64,000 nucleotides of DNA from Franconibacter helveticus LMG 23732 (GTDB lineage: Bacteria; Pseudomonadota; Gammaproteobacteria; Enterobacterales; Enterobacteriaceae), in the NCBI RefSeq assembly GCF_000463115.2, contig NZ_AWFX01000042.1, positions 421,343 through 485,342 of the forward strand, given 5' to 3'. How positions within the stretch are numbered: the stretch's first letter is position 1; the number at the start of each line of letters is the position of its first letter. A program made the position numbers and the translations under genes. The notes under the pieces are model-generated. The model was not told the origin of the DNA and searched no databases. It saw only the letters and a program-made list of their open reading frames with translations. Positions 57,727-64,000 of this stretch are shown here, piece by piece.

Positions 57727-58737
57727 CGCCACCAGCCGCGGGGCGATTATCTGGTTTTTAACCGGCTCTTGCGCGTTTTGAATACGCTGCATAATGCGAT
57801 CCGCCACGCTGCGCCCCATTTCGCGGGCCGGGGTAATAACAAATGCGCCGGGTATATCATCAAGCCCCTCTTCGGCCACTTCGGCAAACGCCGCCAGCGC
57901 GACATTGCTGTCAAAGTAGCTCTCAAAGCTGCCTTCGCCGCTTTGACGTCCGGCGCGCAGCAGGCCGAACCAGGCTCCCATCGCCACGGTTGTGTTATGG
58001 CATAGCACTGCGGTGATGGTGGGATTATGGCGCAGCAGCGCGCTCATCGCCTCCGCCGCCTGCTTCTGGCTCGGCTCGCACTCAAGCACCCATTCGCTGT
58101 GAAAAGGCAGGCCATATTGCAACAGCGTGGCGCAGTAGCCGCCAAGCCGCTCGGCGCGCGTGAGCGATGAACTGCGCCCGCCAAGCCACGCAATACGCTG
58201 GTGGCCGCGCTTGATCAAATGCTCGGTTAAGCGCTGCGCCGCCAGATGGTTATCGGGGCGGATGTTATCCGCTTCGTCCAGATAGCTGGCGCGGGAAGCG
58301 AAGACCAGCGGAACGCCAAGCCGGTTCGCCTGGTCGCGCAGTTCAGCGCCCTCGCTCGCCGCGCCGGCAATCACTACCCCGTCCACGCCCTGCTTCATTA
58401 GCGCTTCAAAACCGCGGCGCATACGTTCGCCGTCGCGTCCGCCCTGGGTGAGAAACACCATTCGGCCTTCCGCCTCCAGCGCCTCTGTTAGCCCGGCAGT
58501 CAGCTCTGCGTAAAAAGGGGTCGTTAAATCACGCACGATAAGACCAATCACCCCGCTCTGGCCGCCGCGCAGCGCCGCCGCCTGCCGGTTGCGCACAAAG
58601 CCAAGCTGCTCGACCGCTTCATTCACGCGCTGACCTGTCGCGCTCGATATACGGCCTTTGCCGCTCAGCACCAGCGAAACCGTACTGACTGACACCCCGG
58701 CCGCCAGCGCCACGTCATTGATGGTTATCTTTTTCAT
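57718..58737 (-). CDS. malI: Maltose regulon repressor MalI
   Basis: A LacI/GalR-family repressor of 339 aa from the ATG at 58735-58737. The N-terminal helix-turn-helix ITINDVALAAGVSVSTVSLV, followed by LSGKGRISSATGQRV, is nearly the E. coli MalI sequence. A periplasmic-binding-like effector domain follows (GLIVRDLTTPFYAELTAGLT). It is divergent from malX, whose promoter region holds two MalI palindromes. It represses malXY; malY is absent from this window. Confidence 0.94.
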   Translation of the reverse strand: MKKITINDVALAAGVSVSTVSLVLSGKGRISSATGQRVNEAVEQLGFVRNRQAAALRGGQSGVIGLIVRDLTTPFYAELTAGLTEALEAEGRMVFLTQGGRDGERMRRGFEALMKQGVDGVVIAGAASEGAELRDQANRLGVPLVFASRASYLDEADNIRPDNHLAAQRLTEHLIKRGHQRIAWLGGRSSSLTRAERLGGYCATLLQYGLPFHSEWVLECEPSQKQAAEAMSALLRHNPTITAVLCHNTTVAMGAWFGLLRAGRQSGEGSFESYFDSNVALAAFAEVAEEGLDDIPGAFVITPAREMGRSVADRIMQRIQNAQEPVKNQIIAPRLVAKK

Positions 58738-58773
58738 CTGCGTCATTAACGTCATCCCTTAACTGAGGCATCC

Positions 58774-58789
58774 GGTAAAACGTTTTATC
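58774..58789. promoter_or_regulatory. MalI operator, malI side
   Basis: GGTAAAACGTTTTATC is one base from the palindromic MalI operator GATAAAACGTTTTATC, 36 bp upstream of the malI start. Confidence 0.88.
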
Positions 58790-58851
58790 AACCTCTTATG
58801 ATCATCGCCGGAAACACAAATAAAACTGTGAAGTAAAGCGCATTAAAATTT

Positions 58852-58867
58852 GATAAAACGATTTACC
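58852..58867. promoter_or_regulatory. MalI operator, malX side
   Basis: GATAAAACGATTTACC is a three-mismatch MalI operator in front of malX. The two operators are about 78 bp centre to centre. Confidence 0.75.
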
Positions 58868-58918
58868 TTGCCGCTGTGGTCACTTATTCACTCTTTTCGG
58901 GCGCACAAGGAGTCGTTC

Positions 58919-60061
58919 ATGTCGGCGAATACCTCACAACGGGTCACATTATGGGAGTTCTTCCAGCAACTGGGCAAAACCTTTATGTTGCCGGTCGCGC
59001 TTCTCTCTTTCTGCGGCATTATGCTCGGCATCGGCAGTTCGCTGAGCAGCCGGGATGTCGTTACGCTGATGCCATTTCTCGGTCAGCCGGTGTTGCAGCT
59101 TATTTTTACCTGGATGAGCAAAGTCGGCTCTTTCGCCTTCAGCTTCCTGCCGGTGATGTTCTGTCTGGCGATCCCGCTCGGGCTGGCGCGCGAAAACAAA
59201 GGCGTTGCGGCGTTTGCCGGTTTTGTGGGCTATGCGGTCATGAACCTGGCGGTAAACTTTTGGCTGGCGGCCAAAGGCATTCTGCCGACAACCGACGCCG
59301 CCGTGCTGAAAGCCAATAATATTCAGAACGTGCTGGGCATTCAGTCTATCGATACCGGTATTCTCGGCGCGGTGATAGCAGGCGTGATTATCTGGCGACT
59401 GCATGAGCGCTTTCACACCATTCGCCTGCCGGACGCGCTGGCGTTTTTTGGCGGCACCCGCTTTGTGCCTATTATCACAACCCTGGTGATGGGGCTTGTC
59501 GGGCTTGTCATCCCGCTTATCTGGCCCTTCTTCGCTAAAGCGATTAACGGGCTTGGCTATATCATCAACAGCACCGGTGATTTTGCGCCGATGATTTTCG
59601 GCACCGGCGAACGGCTGCTGCTGCCGTTTGGCCTGCAACATATTCTTGTGGGGTTGATCCGCTTTACCGAGGCGGGCGGCACGCTGGAGGTCTGCGGCCA
59701 TCCCGTAAGCGGCGCGTTAACCATTTTCCAGGCGCAGCTTACCTGCCCGGAAACGCACGGCTTCGCTGAGAGCGCCACGCGCTTTCTTTCTCAGGGCAAG
59801 ATGCCCGCGTTTCTGGGCGGGCTGCCGGGCGCGGCGCTGGCGATGTACCACTGCGCCCGCCCTGAAAACCGGCATAAAATTAAAGGGCTGCTTATCTCCG
59901 GCGTGATCGCCTGCGTTGTTGGCGGCACCACCGAACCGCTGGAGTTCCTGTTCCTGTTTGTCGCCCCGGTGCTGTATCTGATCCACGCGCTGTTGACCGG
60001 GCTTGGTTTCACTATGATGGCGGTGCTTGGCGTCACCATCGGCAACACTAAAGGTCAATAG
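58919..60061 (+). pseudogene. malX: malX, PTS glucose/maltose EIIC, 3'-truncated
   Basis: From the ATG at 58919 (CAAGGAG 6 nt upstream) the frame follows E. coli MalX through the whole EIIC membrane domain (TTEPLEFLFLFVAPVLYLIH, then MMAVLGVTIGNT). It then ends after three unrelated residues (KGQ) and a stop, at 380 aa. E. coli MalX is about 530 aa: the end of the IIC domain and the entire IIB domain with its phosphorylated Cys are gone, and malY does not follow. The product could not phosphorylate sugar alone. The junction near 60052 marks the left edge of the flagellin island. Confidence 0.88.
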
Positions 60062-60364
60062 CCTTCATTGATGCTTTTTTAACCCATCTTCTACCCTCAA
60101 CTGTTTCGTCCTTTCGGTTATCCTGTATTCCTCATCTAAAAACACACGTGACGATGACATGCGCCTCATGCCAGATGCGGTATGTAATTGCTAATGTTTA
60201 AGTGAATATAGGCAGTGCTTGAAATCTGGTATACGCCAATATACGACCCTAACCACCGCTTAATGACATTCCTTAATTTACAGTGAGTTATAAGCGCACC
60301 CCACTTCTCAATCAACAAAATAGCCAATAAAAACAACACATTAAATAATGCGATAAAAAAGTTA
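60062..60364. other. Left flank of the flagellin island
   Basis: About 300 bp without a gene. The sequence turns AT-rich after 60170, unlike malX. No Hin-type recombinase, no hix pair and no transposase remnant is visible, and a short CATGCGCCTCATGCCAGATG-type GC patch near 60158-60178 has no obvious match nearby. Confidence 0.6.
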
Positions 60365-60391
60365 TAAAGTTTATAAATGACCTGACGATAA
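60365..60391 (+). promoter_or_regulatory. Sigma-28 (FliA) flagellar promoter
   Basis: TAAAGTTT, an 11-bp spacer, then GACGATAA: one mismatch from the enterobacterial FliA consensus TAAAGTTT-N11-GCCGATAA. It is 52 bp before the flagellin start. Confidence 0.93.
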
Positions 60392-60442
60392 CTTGTAGTG
60401 ACACAGGCACGCCTGGCGTAATAAACCCAAAAGGAAAATTTT

Positions 60443-62017
60443 ATGGCACAAGTTATCAACACTAACAGCCTGTCGCTGTTGACCCAAAATAACCTGAACA
60501 AATCACAGTCTTCCCTTAGCTCCGCTATTGAGCGTTTGTCTTCCGGTCTGCGTATCAACAGCGCAAAAGACGACGCCGCTGGCCAGGCGATTGCTAACCG
60601 CTTCACCTCCAACATCAAAGGTCTGACTCAGGCTTCCCGCAATGCCAACGACGGTATCTCCGTTGCACAGACCACTGAAGGCGCGTTGTCTGAAATTAAC
60701 AACAACTTGCAGCGTGTTCGTGAGTTGGCTGTTCAGGCAACCAACGGCACTAACTCTGATTCCGACTTAAGCTCTATTCAGGACGAAATTACGCAACGTC
60801 TAAGTGAAATTGATCGTGTATCCGGACAAACTCAGTTCAACGGCGTAAAAGTTCTGGCTTCTGACCAGACGATGAAAATCCAGGTTGGTGCAAACGATGG
60901 TGAAACCATCGAAATTAAATTGGATAAAATCGATGCTAAGACTTTAGGTCTGGATAGCTTCAGTGTAGCGCCGGGCAAAGTACCGATGAATTCTGCTGTT
61001 GCACTGAAAAGTGAAGCCGCACCAACACTGACTCAGGTTAATGCTGCTGACGGTAAAGTAGGTACTGTTGACGCTTTTGGCGCTACCTTTAAGACTGCTG
61101 GTGTTGCAGCCTATTTTGGCGGTAATGCAACAGATACATTTGATACTACTGATGCGACCGGTACTGCTGGTACTAAAGTGTTCCAGGTACAGGTTGAAGG
61201 TCAGACTTACTTCGTCGGTCAGAATGGTGGTACCGCAGGCCAGCCATTCAGTCTGTTAAAACAAACTGGCACTGGATATGAAAAAGTTACAGTGGACAGT
61301 AAAGATGTTCAATTAGCGAACTTTAGTGGTCGTGTAACTGCCTTTGTTGCTGATGGTACTGTTGCCAAATCTGTTGATCTGGCTGCGGGTAAAGTAGGCA
61401 AAGCGCTGGCTTATAACGACTCGCCTATGTCTGTTTACTTCGGTGGTAAAAACTTAGAAGTTCATCAGGTAATGGACCCAACCACTGGTAATGCAGTTTC
61501 AGGTGCGTTCGCTGCTAAAAACTCTGATGGTACTTATTTAGCTGTCAACGTTAATCCCGGAACGGGTAATACCGCTGTTATTACCGATCCGAATGGTAAA
61601 GCAGTTGAATGGGCAGTTAAGAGTGATGGTTCTGCACAGGCTATCATGCGCGAAGATGACAAAATTTATTCAGCTACTATCGGCACTACTACTGCTACCA
61701 AAGGCGGTGAGATCAATGTGGCCGATCTTAAAGCATTAGCCACTACTAACCCACTGGCTAAACTGGATGAAGCTCTGGCTAAAGTAGACAAACTGCGTAG
61801 CTCCCTTGGTGCGGTACAGAACCGTTTCGATTCCGCTATTACCAACTTGGGCAACACCGTAAATAACCTGTCTTCTGCCCGTAGCCGTATCGAAGATGCT
61901 GATTACGCGACCGAAGTATCCAACATGTCCCGTGCACAGATCCTGCAACAGGCTGGTACTTCTGTTCTGGCACAAGCTAACCAGACGACTCAGAACGTTC
62001 TGTCCCTGCTGCGTTAA
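60443..62017 (+). CDS. fljB: Accessory (phase-2 type) flagellin
   Basis: A 524-aa flagellin. The D0/D1 N-terminus ([20 protein letters not shown], then [20 protein letters not shown]) and C-terminus ([20 protein letters not shown], ending VLSLLR) are conserved. The middle (about 175-430) is the variable surface domain. It is not beside fliD or fliA, where fliC lies, and is followed by a FljA gene, so it is an extra flagellin. The leader CCAAAAGGAAAATTTTATGG resembles Salmonella fljB rather than fliC. The ortholog name is by operon structure. Confidence 0.88.
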   Translation: MAQVINTNSLSLLTQNNLNKSQSSLSSAIERLSSGLRINSAKDDAAGQAIANRFTSNIKGLTQASRNANDGISVAQTTEGALSEINNNLQRVRELAVQATNGTNSDSDLSSIQDEITQRLSEIDRVSGQTQFNGVKVLASDQTMKIQVGANDGETIEIKLDKIDAKTLGLDSFSVAPGKVPMNSAVALKSEAAPTLTQVNAADGKVGTVDAFGATFKTAGVAAYFGGNATDTFDTTDATGTAGTKVFQVQVEGQTYFVGQNGGTAGQPFSLLKQTGTGYEKVTVDSKDVQLANFSGRVTAFVADGTVAKSVDLAAGKVGKALAYNDSPMSVYFGGKNLEVHQVMDPTTGNAVSGAFAAKNSDGTYLAVNVNPGTGNTAVITDPNGKAVEWAVKSDGSAQAIMREDDKIYSATIGTTTATKGGEINVADLKALATTNPLAKLDEALAKVDKLRSSLGAVQNRFDSAITNLGNTVNNLSSARSRIEDADYATEVSNMSRAQILQQAGTSVLAQANQTTQNVLSLLR

Positions 62018-62033
62018 TCCGCAAAATGTTGAT

Positions 62034-62059
62034 AAACCCCGCTTCGGTGGGGTTTTTTT
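62034..62059 (+). terminator. Flagellin gene terminator, partial
   Basis: ACCCCGC-TTCG-GTGGGGT followed by seven T. fljA begins 49 bp later with no obvious promoter of its own, so some readthrough is probably needed to express it, giving less FljA than flagellin. Confidence 0.88.
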
Positions 62060-62107
62060 ATGTGTAAATTTTGTTTATCGTAATGATTTAGTTGTAGGTA
62101 TTGCTTA

Positions 62108-62638
62108 ATGGTCAACGACATCACATACGGAAGGGAGGCTGAAGTTTGGCCCCGCGATTATTCCCTTTTGTCCAGAAGACTTCAGTTTCTTCGATTTAAT
62201 GACGTTCCGGTCAAAGTGGTTAGTTGCAACGGACAATCCATCATTGGTTATGTTGCAAAGTTTTATCCTGAAGAGAAAGTTATCTACGCCTCAAGCAGAC
62301 CCAAAGGCACGAAGCGGATAAAAATTTCAATGGAATACATCGCATCGTTAGAAGAACTGCCCGCTGATTCAGAAGTTAAACCCTATCTGATTGAACCAGA
62401 ACAGTTCAACGCTTCCGTTACCGAACCTACCCGTAGAGACTTCTTCTCGATCTGTAATAAATGCTTTCAACAGGGCGTAGGCATAAGGGTTTATATGGGT
62501 GATGGTCGCGTTATCGAAGGTAAGACAACCGGTGTTAACGCTTGCCAGGTAGGTCTAATAAAGCCCAACGGCAATCATGTACAAATTTTGTTCGATTGGG
62601 TTAGCCGTATCACGTCTGATGATTTTAAAGATTGTTAA
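62108..62638 (+). CDS. fljA: FljA-type repressor of phase-1 flagellin
   Basis: A 176-aa protein downstream of a phase-2 type flagellin gene, with the FljA pattern YGREAEVWPRDYSLLSRRLQ, then FLRFNDVPVKV, and the C-terminal KTTGVNACQVGLIKPNGNHV, then WVSRITS. Salmonella FljA is 179 aa; it binds the fliC mRNA leader and blocks translation. Two stretches (residues 33-83 and 124-170) have the same beta-rich pattern, each with NG/DG...I.G... and a final ...I....YI/WV, like two LSm folds. The LSm idea is mine. AAGGGAGG lies inside the gene, not before it; the ATG has only a weak signal. Confidence 0.9.
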   Translation: MVNDITYGREAEVWPRDYSLLSRRLQFLRFNDVPVKVVSCNGQSIIGYVAKFYPEEKVIYASSRPKGTKRIKISMEYIASLEELPADSEVKPYLIEPEQFNASVTEPTRRDFFSICNKCFQQGVGIRVYMGDGRVIEGKTTGVNACQVGLIKPNGNHVQILFDWVSRITSDDFKDC

Positions 62639-62666
62639 TAAAATGGATACTAGTTAAGTCAAAAAA

Positions 62667-63344
62667 ATGATCGATCTATCAAGATACATCAGGCACGGCG
62701 CTAACCATAACGGTAGTGATGAATGGCGAACCCCACCGAAGGTTTTCAAAATCCTTACTAATGAATTCAACTTTACCCATGATCTAGCCGCAACCAAAAC
62801 GAACACGTTATGCGATAACTATTTCGTGGATAGCCTCAGTGTATCGTGGAAAGGGATACAAGCTGCGTTCTGCAATCCCCCGTTTTCAATGGCGGAAGAA
62901 TTCCTACAAAAAGCACATGAACCAGACTTAACCGTGTTTGTGATCCCTGCCCGGCCCCAGACTAAATACTTCATTAAGAACGTGATGCTGAACGATTACA
63001 CCCATGAAATCAGATGGTGTCACCGTGGTATGCGATTCGTTCCTCCTGCTGGTGTACAAAGGAAGATTAGCAGAGCACCGTTGCCAGTGGTTGTCGTTGT
63101 GTACAGGAATACACAGCGAACTCACGAGATAAGGCAGACCGTAATTTGTTCAGATACCCTTTTACAACTCGGAGTGATAGCAAAAGGGAATACCAGGGGC
63201 AGACCATCCCTCTACGATATGGAACAGATAGATGCAATAAGCCGACTGTGGGAAAAAGGAACAACTAATATCAGGGAACTCGCTGCCCTTACTTCTATTC
63301 CCAGATCAACAGTTCATCGCATTGTTCAAAAACTGAACGTTTAA
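62667..63344 (+). CDS. Phage-type adenine methyltransferase fused to an invertase-like helix-turn-helix
   Basis: Of the 225 residues, 17-148 match the phage DNA N-6-adenine methyltransferase family (SDEWRTPPKVFKILTNEFNF, DLAATKTNTLCDNYFVDSLS, catalytic NPPF at 70-73, MRFVPPAGVQRKISRAP). Residues 177-225 (start GRPSLYDMEQIDAI, then LAALTSIPRSTVHRIVQKL) look like the C-terminal DNA-binding domain of Hin/Gin invertases. I know of no named protein with this fusion. It lies 28 bp after fljA with a weak ribosome site. GC is lower than the chromosome. Target sequence and activity are unknown. Confidence 0.78.
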   Translation: MIDLSRYIRHGANHNGSDEWRTPPKVFKILTNEFNFTHDLAATKTNTLCDNYFVDSLSVSWKGIQAAFCNPPFSMAEEFLQKAHEPDLTVFVIPARPQTKYFIKNVMLNDYTHEIRWCHRGMRFVPPAGVQRKISRAPLPVVVVVYRNTQRTHEIRQTVICSDTLLQLGVIAKGNTRGRPSLYDMEQIDAISRLWEKGTTNIRELAALTSIPRSTVHRIVQKLNV

Positions 63345-63357
63345 TCCATAAAATATT

Positions 63358-63391
63358 GTTGTCCCATATATACGGTGATAAATGGGACAAC
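63358..63391. promoter_or_regulatory. Long palindrome, copy 1
   Basis: GTTGTCCCAT and ATGGGACAAC form perfect 10-bp arms around a 14-bp spacer (ATATACGGTGATAA). It begins 13 bp after the methyltransferase stop. It looks like an operator for a dimer with a wide footprint. Confidence 0.85.
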
Positions 63392-63420
63392 AATTTGCAC
63401 AGTGGTTGAAGCTCTATCAT

Positions 63421-63453
63421 GTGTCCCATATATACGGTTATAAATGGGACAAC
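63421..63453. promoter_or_regulatory. Long palindrome, copy 2
   Basis: The same element as at 63358: TGTCCCAT and ATGGGACA with a 14-bp spacer differing by one base (ATATACGGTTATAA). The two copies are 62 bp apart in the same orientation, close to six helical turns, and precede the 36-codon ORF at 63508. Confidence 0.85.
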
Positions 63454-63507
63454 GTATAAATACAGATACTAATAACAACATCCGTACATCACAACAGAAG
63501 GCCGAAC

Positions 63508-63618
63508 ATGGCACACCTAACTAAAGAACAACGCCATTACTTGCACCGACTCGAACAACAGCACCGATACCGGGAAGCGTACATGTTCCTGATGGGTATC
63601 TTTACAAACAAAATTTAA
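63508..63618 (+). CDS. Small ORF after the palindromes
   Basis: A 36-codon ORF beginning MAHLTKEQRHYLHRLEQQHR and ending MGIFTNKI. It has AGAAGG 8 nt before its ATG and lies downstream of the two palindromes. The N-terminal pattern resembles the start of IS30-type transposase helix-turn-helix domains, but the ORF ends after 36 codons. It may be a small phage-type regulator or a remnant. It ends convergently with, and overlaps by 4 bp, the membrane-protein gene. Confidence 0.55.
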   Translation: MAHLTKEQRHYLHRLEQQHRYREAYMFLMGIFTNKI

Positions 63619-63926
63619 TCAATCTTATATTTCTTCTTCGCCCCCAGATAACCACCAAATGAAGATGCAAAGATATAACTTACAATCACCCAAATAATAT
63701 TACGGGCAACTTCCGAAGTGAATTCTTCATCGAACACACTTATATAACCATCATCGGTTTGAGCTATGCGCTGGATCATATCAACGAACAGGATATCGTT
63801 CAGGTACAAGAAAACACCGATGTTTACCAACATACAACACCAACCTAATTTACTCAGTGGCTTTGCTTTATGAAGGTAATAAGTTATTGCTGCACAACTC
63901 AATGAACAAATCCCAATTATCGGGCC
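63615..63926 (-). pseudogene. Small membrane protein gene cut by IS1
   Basis: The reading frame has two or three hydrophobic segments (LGWCCMLVNIGVFLYLNDIL and IIWVIVSYIFASSFGGYLGA) and ends KKKYKID. It is open leftwards-to-rightwards up to the IS1 end at 63926 and then hits a stop inside IS1, so its 5' end is missing. Without the insertion it begins somewhere beyond the window. The layout resembles DUF2569-type proteins; this is a guess. A TTG at 63902 could in theory restart translation (95 aa). Confidence 0.65.
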
Positions 63927-64000
63927 GGTGATGCTGCCAACTTACTGATTTAGTGTATGATGGTGTTTTTGAGGTGCTCCGGTGGCTTCTGTTTCTATCA
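63927..64000 (+). mobile_element. IS1, left end (partial)
   Basis: From GGTGATGCTGCCAACTTACT at 63927 the sequence is the IS1 left inverted repeat and leader, including the insA start region, to the window edge. The 9 bp before it (TATCGGGCC) should be repeated at the right end if the insertion is simple. Confidence 0.97.
63982..64000 (+). CDS. insA: insA of IS1 (partial)
   Basis: The GTG at 63982 begins the IS1 InsA frame (M-A-S-V-S-I), cut by the window end. InsA is the DNA-binding N-terminal frame from which the InsAB' transposase arises by -1 frameshifting. Confidence 0.93.

Noticed and set aside
60062..60442. Hin-type invertible element upstream of the flagellin.
   Set aside because: No recombinase gene and no pair of hix-like sites are present; only a single half-like sequence adjoins the start codon.

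Overview
The window is a stretch of an enterobacterial chromosome around the replication terminus. The core genes (smrA, mcaS, ogt, fnr, uspE, pntAB, ydgH, ydgI, folM, rstA, rstB, Ter/tus, fumC, fumA, manA, ydgA, malI, malX) are the Enterobacteriaceae set and are recognisable residue by residue. High GC, two chaperone-usher clusters, a pca cluster and flagellin genes suggest a motile member of the Enterobacter/Cronobacter/Kosakonia group. The genus is inference; no rRNA or species marker is present.

Layout. 1-2216: a DHA2-type MFS exporter gene (3' end outside the window) divergent from a LysR regulator. 2466-8028: a sugar-acid module (ManD/RspA-family dehydratase, GntR regulator, IdnO-like and IdnD-like dehydrogenases, ACS-family transporter) with shared GntR-type operators. 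8079-11015: a GH15 glucosidase and a tandem universal stress protein. 11012-15612: a four-gene chaperone-usher cluster with an intergenic attenuator. 16282-17693: an SOS-box operon in which a 42-codon ORF takes the place of umuD before umuC. 17810-19891: gldA and a YbiV-like phosphatase. 20068-26106: pcaIJFBDC with divergent pcaR and three PcaR boxes. 26103-34228: smrA, the McaS sRNA, ogt, fnr, uspE, pntAB, ydgH. 34414-40513: ydgI, folM, rstA and rstB, with rstA and rstB separated by an SDR/LysR pair. 40622-48294: a 34-bp minisatellite, the Ter site and tus, fumC, fumA, manA and ydgA with a Pro-Ala tail. 48349-57688: a second fimbrial operon with triplicated pilins, preceded by two IprA/YaiV-like regulators. 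57718-60061: malI and a 3'-truncated malX. 60062-64000: an accessory island with a sigma-28-driven second flagellin, a FljA-type repressor of the other flagellin, a phage-type adenine methyltransferase fused to an invertase-like helix-turn-helix, two long palindromes, a broken membrane-protein gene and the left end of an IS1.

How the parts may work together. The sugar-acid module can be read as a non-phosphorylating route (L-idonate to 5-ketogluconate to gluconate to 2-keto-3-deoxygluconate). The pca genes complete the lower beta-ketoadipate pathway but lack the ring-cleaving dioxygenase here. Several surface-structure functions (two fimbriae, accessory flagellin, McaS) lie within the window. 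The most unusual region is the flagellin island, which looks like a phase-2 flagellin operon that has lost, or never had, an adjacent Hin switch and sits at the broken end of malX.
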